Shown: piece by piece, positions 54,797 to 64,000 of the stretch | How positions within the stretch are numbered: position 1 is the first letter of the stretch | How the letters are laid out: every line of letters starts with the position of its first letter | Source: Gnetum montanum | Lineage: Eukaryota; Streptophyta; Gnetopsida; Gnetales; Gnetaceae | Direction of reading: 5' to 3' | Assembly: GCA_015680685.1 (NCBI GenBank) | Contig: MNCI01026977.1 | Coordinates: forward strand, 226,633-290,632 | DNA length: 64,000 bases | Made by a program: the position numbers and the translations under genes | Notes under the pieces: model-generated | Databases searched by the model: none | What the model was told of the DNA's origin: nothing | What the model saw: the letters and a program-made list of their open reading frames with translations, nothing else

Positions 54797-57062
54797 CTAT
54801 GTGACCTGTGTTAGAGCTATTGCTAAATCTTTACTGTTGGGCGTATGTTTGTTAATAGTCATTTGGTCCATAGGGCCCAACAGTTTTATCTCATGCTTAG
54901 TTGGTTTATCATTTTTACTCGCAATCATTGATTTAGAAGTATCATGCTTTCCGGATGATTCACCCTCATAGCCTATGTTTGATTTATTGTCAGGTGATGT
55001 CATGGGTATTGCACTTAGCGGGGTAGGCTTGGGAGGTCCTAAGGCTAGTCGTTGACGTTCCTTCTCCAAGCGTTCCCGTGTAAGCTTGTCTGCCAGGCGT
55101 TCTCGTGTGTGGTGTGGGAGTATAGTTGGTTTCGAAACCTCAGGTTGCTTTGGAACCTGTACAATGTATGGAGTAGGGCAGGGTTGCGGTTGGACGGTTG
55201 AATGCGGTTGAGTGTCAGGGTGGCTAGGCATCCTGATGACATAGGGGATCGATTTATTCTATGTCTGCGGAGTGGAGGATTGGTGGTCATCAGGACGTTC
55301 AGGTATCCTAACAACATATGGAGTTGGCCTAGCTGGAGGTTGTACCTCCGTAGTTGCAACCGCAAGTGATACTCGAACTACGTAGGGAGCGGGCCGAGTA
55401 GGAGGTGATTGTGTGTTTGCGGTAATAGTGGCGGGAGGTACACACACCACGTATGGTTTTTCACGTGGTGGTATGATAGAAGTTGCTACGGTGGGGGGTA
55501 TTCGAATGACATAAGTTTTTTGTGGGAAGTATGATGGTTGAGGCACAGGTGTTTGTAAAGTGGGAGGAATATGCACTACAAATGGTCTCTTAGGCATTTG
55601 CTGCTCATGATCGGAATGGATGGTGTTAATCCTAGGTGTTTCCAGTTCGTTATCAAAGTAGATGGTGTTAATTACATATGGTGCTTCTTTAGTATTTAGA
55701 GGATCTTTATATATGCCCATGACCTTGTTTTGTAGTTGGACCGGGTTGGCTTCATCAAAAGTGATTTGACCTCCGTTGATCATTCGTTGGATATCTTGTT
55801 TTAGGGTGAAACAATAGTCAGTGCCATGCCCATTACGTTGATGATAATCACAAAAAAGGTCCATTCTAAAGCCTTTTGGAACTGGGGGTTCATCCGGCGT
55901 TGCCAGGCTTGGGTTCTGAACCAATTGACAAAACCGATCATGTCTTTGGATTGCTGTGGGGGACAATTGTTTATGTTTCATTAGTTCGGCCTTCAAGAGT
56001 TGGTCGAATAATTACGAGGGTTTCATGGGCAACGACATATATTGAGAGGGGTCCTTCCTCTCGAAGTTTCTCACATGACCTGGTGTAGGATTCTGTGATG
56101 TGGATGATTCGGGTGCCGTTGCAGAAGCAGGTCTAGCGTAATGAGCAGGGGCAGCAGGCAATTTTCTTTGTTGTCCCGCATTTACTTGTTGTGTTTTCGC
56201 TACTGCTGCTATAGTTGTTTTAGCCTTTTCTTTGTCTTTCTTATTATGTTGATTTTTAAAGGCTGAATATGCAAGGTCGTGGCTGTTTTGGGCTGCCTCC
56301 TCTATGTTTATTGATCTGTACAAACACTTAACTAAGAGTGCATGCATTAAGATAATATAATTTGGACTTGACAAAATTGTTGACAACCCCTTTTAGGATG
56401 GTGAGGAGATACGTCTCTGGGATTGGCTCATGGAGCTCGTTGAGGGCAGCACTCCACTATTGAATGAATTTTTGGACAGGTTCAAGCGGTGCTTGCTTGA
56501 CCTGTATGAGGCTGTCAAGTGTTGCTTCAGGCTTCAAGTTATACTTGAACCTGGTAACGAATTGGTGTAACAAATCTTCTAGAGAAGATATTGAGTTTCA
56601 TGGCAAGGCCCAATACCAATCAAGTGCTCGCCCTGTGAGGGACATGGGGAACACTCGTAGAATGGTAGGTGGCCATGCCTAAAGTAGCGTGCATTCTAAT
56701 CTAAATGTTATGAGGTGAGCGTTGGGATTTGTCTCCCCCTTGTATTTAGTCAACGTGGGTAAGGAAACACCCTTAGGTAGTGTTAGAGGGGGAACCGAAG
56801 AGCTGATAGGGTCATCGTGATAGAAGTCCAATACCTTAAGCTCTTCGTTGGTGGCTGTTTTGAGGCATTTGACCTTGTCAGTTAGCTCCTGCATTAGCGT
56901 TTTAGAATTAGCCCAGTGTTGGGCACTAGGTGAGAGAGTAGGTTGATGATGTTGTATAGTATACAGGTTAGATTGTTGGATAGTGGGCTGGAAGGAAGAA
57001 AGTTGTGTGGTTGGAGGCTGCGCTTGCGGAATATCTGTGGTGGGTGGTACTAGGGGCGGCAC
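54797..57062 (-). pseudogene. gag: element E gag with proline-rich linker, broken
   Basis: The start is at 57,062 (MPPLVPPTT), with a Pro/Gln-rich head and then KYKGETNPNAHLITF, the usual opening of Tat capsid. The frame shifts after 56,679, and the capsid continues near 56,670-56,400 (LTGRALDWYWALP; NSISSLEDLLHQFVTRF). The region 55,996-55,259 is open and contains the knuckle CDYHQRNGHGTDYC (C-x2-H-x4-H-x4-C). A linker follows with seven copies of a PYVVRIPP-like motif. Another frame (55,231-54,797) leads to the protease. Several stops are present. Confidence 0.85.
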
Positions 57063-57099
57063 ATTGAAGGTAAGGGATTACTGTTGTTATTGTGGTTGT

Positions 57100-57650
57100 A
57101 CTGGGGGCGACACATTGGTGGTACAACGTACAGGTAGGCTGAGCAGCGTATAGACAGAGTGTACAACGTACAACTTAGACTGAGCAGCGTGTAGACAGGG
57201 TCTACAGCGTACAGGTAGACTGAGCAGCGTGTAGACTGGGTCTATAGTGTACAACGTAGATTGAGCAGCGTGTAGACAGGGTCTACAGCGTACAGGTAGA
57301 CTGAGCAGCGTGTAGACTGGGTCTATAGTGTACAACGTAGATTGAGCAGCGTGTAGACAGGGTCTACAGCGTACAGGTAGACTGAGCAGCGTGTAGACTG
57401 GGTCTATAGTGTACAACGTAGATTGAGCAGCGTGTAGACAGGGTCTACAGCGTACAGGTAGACTGAGCAGCGTGTAGACTGGGTCTATAACGTACAGCGT
57501 AGACTGGGCAGGGTGTAGACAGAGTCTACAGCGTACAACGTACAGGTAGGCTGAGTAGCATGTAGATAGAGTCTACAGCATATGGCGTACAGGTAGGCTG
57601 AGCAGCGTATAGACAGAGTCTACAACATACAGCTTAGACTGAGCAGCGTG
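57100..57650. repeat. 81-bp tandem array in the leader of element E
   Basis: Units repeat with a period of 81 bp (starts near 57,257, 57,338 and 57,419), each made of two halves carrying GAGCAGCGTGTAGAC and TCTACAGCGTACAG words. Since 81 is a multiple of three, the minus-strand frame stays open and gives a 27-residue repeat; I take this as leader RNA, not a gene. It lies between the PBS and gag. Confidence 0.9.
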
Positions 57651-57773
57651 TAGACGCTGGGAATTCTATAGAACGGGGTACAGATCCGGGAATTTCAGAG
57701 CCAGGTTTGGTGTCGGTGTGATGTGAATCTGGGAAGACCAGGGTATGAGATCAAAGTAAGTTTAAACAGTTTC

Positions 57774-57793
57774 AGGCCCTCCTTCTAGCACCA
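57774..57793 (-). other. element E primer-binding site
   Basis: In element sense TGGTGCTAGAAGGAGGGCC begins five or six bases inside the LTR end. It differs from the tRNA-Asp-type site of elements A-C. I believe it is an Arg-type site as in Ogre, but the tRNA match has not been verified. Confidence 0.6.
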
Positions 57794-57798
57794 TTTTT

Positions 57799-59281
57799 TG
57801 TATTGTCCGAAATTGTCGGTCTCCGGCTGGAATGAAACAGGAACCAGGAGATCCTCAGACAAGCACAGAAGACCCTACCTTCGCTTAAGGGTGAGTTGGA
57901 ATTAACGAAGGCAGAGTACCTTGAATGGTTCGCACGCGGATCAGACAGGGATTTCCCCAAACATACACCGTTATATTGTACGCTGGGTTATACGTAAACG
58001 ATGTAACTAATGTCAAATGGAGCGTAAACGTATAGGAACGTAAACAATAAGCATATAATAATGAACAAAAAAAATGTAACAAATCTTAGCAAAAGAAATG
58101 TGGCAATATTATTGCGAAATGGAAAGTTACAATGCACCAATCTAATGTAGTTGTGAATCTGACACAAGGTGGACAATGAGCCCCGGTGGATGCGGAGGGA
58201 TGATGGTGTGCTGGTTTGAACTGTATGCACAGCGTTAAGGCTGTATGCTTAGCGTGCAGGGTTGAGGTCCAGCGTATAGGTTTTTTTTTTTTTTGCTCTG
58301 GTTTCTCAGTGTCTCTGGTTCTTTTTTTTTGTCTCTAGTTTGCCCCAAAATTGCCAAACCCCTAAAATTGCCCACCCAAATCTAGTCAAAAATCGGGGTT
58401 TTTATACAAGTTTAAACGTTAGACTCAGGTCTGAGAGGGAATGATTGGCCGAGGAGTGCTGGACTCTCGGGTTGGGTGACATGTGACATGTTGACCGAGT
58501 GGGAAAGAATGAAATCTTACAAGTGTGCAGCATGCTGCACGCCAACATATACTGCTGTACGCCAGTGTATACATGCTGGGCGTGTGAACTCGGCGTACAG
58601 ACTTGACTAAAAGAAAAGAAGTCATTCGGCCCTCGGATTTGAATTCGGATGTCACGAGAATGTTGCCTATGGATGTTCAGCTCGGTTGGCCTTGATCTGA
58701 CATGGTTTTGGAGAGCTTTGATTGGTACACGTTGTGCTACACACTGGGCGTACACATTGTACATGCTGGGCGTACACGTTGGGGGTCTACGCTTGGCGTG
58801 CAGGATGCACATGCTCAGCGTATGAACTCTAAAGTGCATGATGTCGAGACCAAAATTCATCTTTCTGGAGCCCATGATGACACCTGATAATTGCTCTGTT
58901 CCTGTGAGTTGATGCTGTATACAAAATCTTGCTCTGAAGTGCCGTTTCCATGCTGTCTTTGGGATCGCCTGCTGGGCGTACACGTCAATCATATGTGCTG
59001 GGCATACATGTGAGGCGTATACGCTAGGAGTATACGCTGGGCGTGTACGTTGCATACTGCATACTTAATGAAAACCCAGTATCTTGAGCTCCGAAGTCTC
59101 CATGTTTGATGCTAGATGTCGCCGTAGTCATTTGCGGGTCCCAGGGAACCGTTTCTTGTTGAGTTCAACTCTGCTTGAAGTTGTCTGTGGGGCCCTCAAG
59201 CTTCAGTGATGCTGGGGAGCGTCATGACTTAGCTCGACTCTTGTTGGGAAAGTACTAAGCTCAGAATTTTGTGGTGTTTCA
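57799..59281 (-). repeat. element E 5' LTR (1483 bp)
   Basis: The plus-strand edges are TGTATTGTCC and GTGTTTCA, followed by the TSD CCTGT. The TATA box in element sense is at about 58,398-58,406 (TATAAAAA). The region 58,730-59,060 is denser in GCTGGGCGTAC words than the partner LTR, and length differences between the LTRs fall in this part. Confidence 0.93.
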
Positions 59282-59286
59282 CCTGT

Positions 59287-61481
59287 GACCTAGGGTTACT
59301 AGGCCAAGACCTGTACCACTAGGCTAATACCTCATTGTTTGGGCTTTTTATTTAAGGGGTGTTAGAATTTGAAATAAGTGAAACATAGGTACCATAAAAT
59401 TTTTACTTTTTAACTCCAAAATTTGCAAGCATGCATAAAAATGGTGTTAGGTATGAAAAATATTTGTGTTAACATGTATTTCATCCACTTGAGAAAACTT
59501 TATGATGGAAAAATTTACAGCATGTTAGTTTTACTTTTACTAAGTGTGGAATCAAAAGATGGCTAAGCACACCCCACATTTTCTTATAAAATTCCAATGC
59601 TATCATGGGAGAGGTCTGAAGCGTAGCTTGGGCCGCTTAGAAGTAAACCCATTATTCATTGGGAGTTCACAACGGAAAGCTTATATAAGCTTCAAAATAA
59701 TACATGGGGAAACCTTTAGCTCCACTTTAAAAAATACTTTAACATCAAAAAGCTGAGCAAAAGGCTATTTGGAATGCACATGAAATTTAATGCAACATTA
59801 ACAAAATCTGTAAAGGACCATAACATAACAAAAGGGTTGCCACAGTTGGAGGCTTCGGCGGCCTTGTCTAGGTTCAAATCATCGATGTTTGGGGTCCACG
59901 GTGGAAGAGGAGCTGTCGATTCAAAATCGGATCGGATATTCAGTTATATTTTTATTGATTATTAAAGTTTATTATATTGTTTATTATTTATTCTGATGCT
60001 AACGGAAAACTAAAATTTCTATATTCGATTTTCCACTCTAAGTGAGTTCTAAGTGAGTTCTTGGATGAAAAAAATTGGAAATTGCAGGTACCAACATGAG
60101 TGGATATAACCACTTTCTGCTAATACTAACGATTTTAATCCAATTCATTTACATGGATTTATTCAGATTGGCTGCCGATTTGCCGATCCTATCCAATCGG
60201 ATCCGATTTTTCAATCTATGACTGCCATTGTTGGTGTCCTTGCAGTTCCTGTCGGATGGTGCTCTTGTTATTATTGCTGCTACAATTTTTTGCCTGCCGC
60301 TGTTGCCTTGCAGTTCTACTGCTGCAGCACCGCAAATTATGGTGTTGCTATGCCATCGCCCATTCAATCTTCTTGTTGCTGCTACTGCGCTGTTGTTATT
60401 CGTTGTACCGTTCCAACGCCGATCTTGCTTTCGCTCTACAGCTTTGTTACTGCTGCACGTCTGTAGCTGTTGTGTCGCTACACGGCCAATCTCACTATTG
60501 CTGCACCGTTGTGTGGCCGATCCTGCTGCCGCTACGCTGATACATGACCGACCTTGCTTCTGCTACGCCAACAGCGATCAGCAAACACGGGTATGTTTTT
60601 CCTTTATTGGTGAGATGCTTTTAATAGTCGTCTTTTTTGTCGTTCTGTTGGGCAAGAGCTGCGCAATCTGTCGCGCTATTGGTTAGATCTGCTAGTTCTG
60701 CCAGCACCCGCAATCCAACGACGCGATCCGTTGCACTGGTGGTGGGCACTGCGGTATTGGACGTTACTGTCAGTTGCTCGCAAGAAGCTCTGATAATTTG
60801 CTGAATACATGGTATCCTGAACCTTTCGTGCCGTGGGCACAGCGATGGTCAAATACTGTAAATCCTGGTGTTACGATGGTAAAATATTGTAAATACTGGT
60901 GCTATTTTTGTGTAATAAAGTGTCGAGTTGGATAAGAAGTAAATAATTTGTTTTTGTTTATATTACCCACCGTAGCATAACGTTGCATTTTTCGATATTG
61001 CTATCTTTAAACCATTGGTTTATATCTCATGGAACTTGACCATAATTATCATCATTGTTTTAATCCTTTGGCAAAGTGGGAATATTTTTTTATTTTTCCT
61101 CATGGCTATAATTCATCATTCTATGATGTATAGATATCAAATGTAATTTATTCATTTGGGATGTATTACTATTTGACCCCTTGGCCAAGTGGGAGAATCT
61201 TGATGTAATTTAATAATCTTAGTTGTATAAAATGATGAAATGATGCTCATGTTCCTTAGCCTTGTGGGGTAATATGGGAAAAGTAATTTTTCCATTTTTT
61301 TTATTTTTATTATTGTGCTTGATTAAGAGAAGTCTATATTATTTATATAATGTGATTTTAAGCTTACCAATATTTCCTTCATATTTATGATGCCATATTG
61401 TCTAGGATCTTAGTTGCAATATTGATGTGTATACATGCACATTGATATTTATAATCCTTTCGCACTATCTTTAACACGGTC
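59287..61481. other. gene-free region between element E and the copia remnant
   Basis: It contains a possible B-box-like GGTTCAAATC at about 59,870 with no convincing partner box, a GCTGCTG-rich stretch at 60,230-60,560 that creates overlapping Cys-rich frames, a 30-bp near-duplicate at 60,844-60,903 (GATGGT-AAATA-TGTAAAT), and three PPT-like words resembling the copia junction AAGTGGGA (about 61,070, 61,185 and 61,258). The last may be the edge of the copia element's leader. No gene is supported. Confidence 0.45.
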
Positions 61482-62375
61482 ATGGCCTCAAAAGAAATTG
61501 TCACTCACCTTAATAATAGTGAAAAGCTTGACAACAATAATTATGACATTTGACATTGAAAGATCCAAGATGTCTTAGATGAACAAGAGGTGGTATTAAT
61601 CCTCTTTCATTTCATGGAGGAACTTGTAGAGGGTACAAATCCTCAACATGATAAAGAGACTGAGGCATATCAAAGTTGGCTTAAAAAGAATCATATTGCT
61701 TGCATCACATTGTTGAGCAGCATGCAAAATAACATCGTTTGTGAATTTGAGCAATATCCAATTGCACATGCCATGTGGGAAGCCCTTAAAGTAAGTTTTG
61801 GTGCTACGTTTGCCATGAGACTAAGGAGTCTAACTCTTAAGTTTGATAGTTATCAAAAGTGTCCTAATCAAACTATGAAACAACACCTTTGGATGATGTC
61901 AAAAATGATTTGAGAGTTGAAGGTTGTTGAAATAGTTGCACGAATAAATAATAGGTATAAGTAGTTATTCGCTCACTCTTAAACTCTTGGTAACACATGC
62001 AGGTAAATATGACACAATGAGAATGTGAAAATATTTGAGGACATTACATGTCATTTGGAACTTGAGGAGGAGTGCTTGATAGCTACTAAGACCACTATTG
62101 TGTATGTTGTTGAATCCAACATCCATAAATCTAATAGAAATTGGAGAAAAAGAGGTTGTGGTAGGTTCTCTCAACAAGAGCATCGACCAAAGAAAGCTAA
62201 GGAGGATAAAAGAAAGAGAGGAAAAAGCAAAGGCATGAAAGACAAGTCTAAGATGACTTGTTATAATTATGGCAAGAAAGGACACTTTGCTTGGGAGTGC
62301 ACTAAGCCTAAGAAGGTATGTCCTAATTCTATTTTTCTCAATGATTCCTTTGTATCATCTAGTGTTCTTGTTGCT
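61482..62375 (+). pseudogene. gag: Ty1/copia gag, broken, first part
   Basis: It starts at ATG 61482 (MASKEIVTHLNNSEKLDNNNY). The UBN2-type gag region has MWEALKVSFG and LTLKFDSYQK, the usual copia capsid pattern. Stops occur at about 61,551, 61,911 and in 61,960-62,010. The end (62,025-62,375) is Lys-rich and carries a zinc knuckle CYNYGKKGHFAWEC, in which the second Cys has become Tyr. A solo LTR interrupts it at 62,376. It would form copia particles; this copy is dead. Confidence 0.85.
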
Positions 62376-63230
62376 TAATGAGCGGCGAGGTACCCCTATG
62401 CCCAACCATACGAATCATAAGCGTTCATGCATGATCTAGTCAAATTCCATGGATGGGACTAGTTGTGGCATCTAGATTGTTATTCTTTGATCGTAGTTCA
62501 CTGTCTTTCCACTTGAACTAGTGGTAGCTTTGTCACATATGGTTTAGTCCAAAGTGACGCATATTATGTTGTCTAATTCTATGTTGCTCCTCATGATGAT
62601 AAAGAGATGAATTAATTAAGCTACTGAACATTGGAAAGTAAAATCCAACTAGCCTACATGTGATGGGTGCCCACTCTTAATCGTCCATACACACCTTGGG
62701 CTTTGTGAGACTACTTCTGGGATTGCTAAGTGTATGTCACTAAGTGTGCCAAATGATACATTGTTGGATTACCAAGTACTTACACTTAAATGCTTGTGAT
62801 TAAGGCATACACATTCTGCTTAATGATACGAATAGTAAGTAGCAATAAATGGAAATGTTAATTAAAGAAAACAACAAATAATTAAATAAATAATTAAAGT
62901 AATAATAGTTGAAGTGGATGCTGCAATGATGGGAGTAATCTTGATCTTTATTTCCAATCATGTAACATGTCCAAGTATGTCACACTCGAATAAAAGTGTC
63001 GTACAATCACAAACATCACACTAGGGGCATGCACTGGGAAATAACAAAAATCTATGAAAGACTATCACAAACTGAGAACTAAAAACTAAAGCTTTCTATT
63101 GTGTCTCAATCACACACCCAAGTGCTGTATTTATAGGCTAGCACGAAGGAGACGATATCAGATATTCGACATCACTTGGGCTTCGATATCGAATATCCAA
63201 TATCAGGGTTGATAGATTCATGACTCATCA
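62376..63230 (-). mobile_element. solo LTR of the TGATGAG family, TSD TTGCT
   Basis: On the plus strand TAATGAG (62376) to CTCATCA (63224-63230), flanked by TTGCT at 62371-62375 and 63231-63235. U3 has ATATCGAATATC-type repeats (63,150-63,210), different from the arrays of A, B and C. It splits the copia coding region. Confidence 0.93.
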
Positions 63231-63235
63231 TTGCT

Positions 63236-63339
63236 AAAGCTCTCTCCATGTGGATTATAAACTCAGCAACAACAGATCACATAGTGAGAGATTGGTTTAG
63301 TCAACAAATTCTAGTAGAAAGAAAGAAGATATACATGGG
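63236..63339 (+). pseudogene. copia protease start, continuation after the solo LTR
   Basis: Reading on from the gag fragment gives AKALSMWIINSATTDHIVRD and then IYMGD, the usual start of copia protease (W-I-I-D-S-G/A-T-x-H). The active-site Asp has become Asn, so it is inactive. It is cut at 63,339 by another LTR. Confidence 0.8.
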
Positions 63340-64000
63340 TGATGAGCAACAAGTATACCCTACATCCAACCATATGAATCACTAGCGTCCACTAAGTGAT
63401 TTGGTTGAATTACAAAGGCTTTAGGTTTTTAAGTACACTGGTTTTAGGAGGTGAATCTAATCATTGTCTTCCCAGTTCCACTTGTGAACTATAAGTGTAT
63501 GGTTAAGTGTAATTGAGACATGATTTTTTATCATTTTATCATTTATGAATTAAGTCACATAAGAACAAGAATAAACTAATTAAATGTTTAACTAATCTAA
63601 TAACTAGCTAATACTTAACTAATCCTAACATAAGCATTTTTTCCCACTTTTCATACACATCTTGATCACGTTATAGTGCCACTGGATTACCAAGCATTAA
63701 GCACTATTAGGATTACCAAGGGTTAAACATATGCTCGAAGTGACTATACTTATGTTTGCTATTTAATCAATCTTAATTAACTAGTTAAAAATATTAAAGA
63801 AAATAACATGAGTATTAAATACATAAGGAAAAAATTAATATATTCCAAGTGCTACAAGGTTTGATCAGAAAAGCTCGTGTTTATTGCTGTTTACATTGAA
63901 GTGCTCAGGTACATCAATGCTCAAATAAAGGTCCATACACTTTTTGACTCCTATTGCAAACACTTCGAAAATATTCTAATTGTTGAAAGGTATAACTGCA
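63340..64000 (-). mobile_element. LTR of the TGATGAG family, cut by the window end
   Basis: It begins TGATGAG at 63340 and carries the family R/U5 body (GGATTACCAAG, and TGCTCAAATAAAGG on this strand). U3 and the right edge lie outside the window, so whether it is solo or attached to an element is unknown. The left flank is ATGGG (63,335-63,339). Confidence 0.8.

Larger units (their letters stand above)
39162..59281 (-). mobile_element. element E: 20.1-kb Tat/Ogre-like Ty3 retrotransposon
   Basis: LTRs lie at 39162-40602 and 57799-59281, with the TSD CCTGT at 39157-39161 and 59282-59286. In element sense it has PBS, an 81-bp repeat leader, gag, protease, a 6-kb interval carrying an opposite-strand gene, RT, RNase H, a second RNase H (aRNH), integrase, a long tandem-repeat 3' region and a PPT. 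The second RNase H and the CDYH-GH-C gag knuckle are marks of the Tat branch. The size and the gap between protease and RT recall Ogre. A solo LTR is nested inside. Stops and frameshifts are moderate. Confidence 0.95.

Noticed and set aside
57087-57416. 109-codon frame with a perfect 27-residue repeat
   Set aside because: The 81-bp period keeps any frame open. It lies in the leader before gag and has no protein-like conservation.
59840-59930. Possible SINE with a B-box-like GGTTCAAATC
   Set aside because: No convincing A box at the right distance, no terminal A-run and no TSD could be found.
60218-60686. Three overlapping Cys/Leu-rich frames
   Set aside because: All frames of a GCTGCTG-rich stretch are open together. 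There is no family resemblance and no gene context.

Overview
This window looks like a stretch of repeat-dense nuclear DNA from a seed plant with a large genome. It is almost entirely LTR retrotransposons nested in one another, most of them decayed. I found no intact host gene, no rRNA or tRNA gene and no bacterial-style feature. The evidence for a plant is the lineages present: Ty3/gypsy elements of the non-chromovirus Athila/Tat type with a tRNA-Asp-like primer-binding site, a 20-kb Tat/Ogre-like element with two RNase H domains, and a Ty1/copia gag.

Layout. 1-3.7 kb: gene-free AT-rich DNA with a 55-bp triplicate, running into an old repeat (family X, probably an LTR). 3,733-13,986: element A (+), complete with both LTRs, target-site duplication (TSD) ACAAG, PBS, PPT and a stop-riddled gag-pro-pol. 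14-16.9 kb: family X again, split by a solo LTR at 15,426-16,291 (TSD GAGGT). 16,918-21,527: element D (-), a 5'-truncated relative with gag but no pol. 21.5-22.4 kb: a second X copy with an empty version of element A's insertion site. 22,413-31,320: element B (+), a sister of A with protease and 3'-end deletions. 31,321-38,828: element C (-), gag plus protease but no RT or integrase, sitting in B's 3' LTR and with a recombinant right flank. 39,162-59,281: element E (-), a 20.1-kb Tat/Ogre-like element with TSD CCTGT. 59.3-61.5 kb: gene-free DNA. 61.5-63.3 kb: a copia gag/protease remnant split by a solo LTR (62,376-63,230, TSD TTGCT). 63,340 to the end: a further LTR cut by the window edge.

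The most unusual object is inside element E. Between its protease and reverse transcriptase, on the opposite strand, lies a multi-exon gene (47,703-53,203). It has a TATA box, GT-AG introns whose reading phases mostly match, an N-terminal region resembling the FCP1/SCP (HAD) phosphatase fold without its catalytic aspartates, a long unrecognised middle, an acidic segment and a coiled coil. It carries five in-frame stops, a solo LTR in intron 1 (48,151-49,227, TSD CTCGG) and a 70-bp foldback bounded by two N bases that is probably an assembly error. Arrays of a short AGTTTA-led motif flank the cassette, and the same motif builds E's 3' repeat array, so the gene seems to belong to the element rather than being a chance insertion.

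Elements A-D and the solo LTRs share the edges TGATGAG...CTCATCA and a common R/U5 body. Between the LTR edge and the TATA box, however, each family carries its own array of short palindromes. A and B once encoded the full gag-pro-RT-RH-IN set. C and D kept gag, the PBS (seen in C only), the PPT and a 2-kb 3' untranslated block, as expected of non-autonomous partners mobilised in trans.
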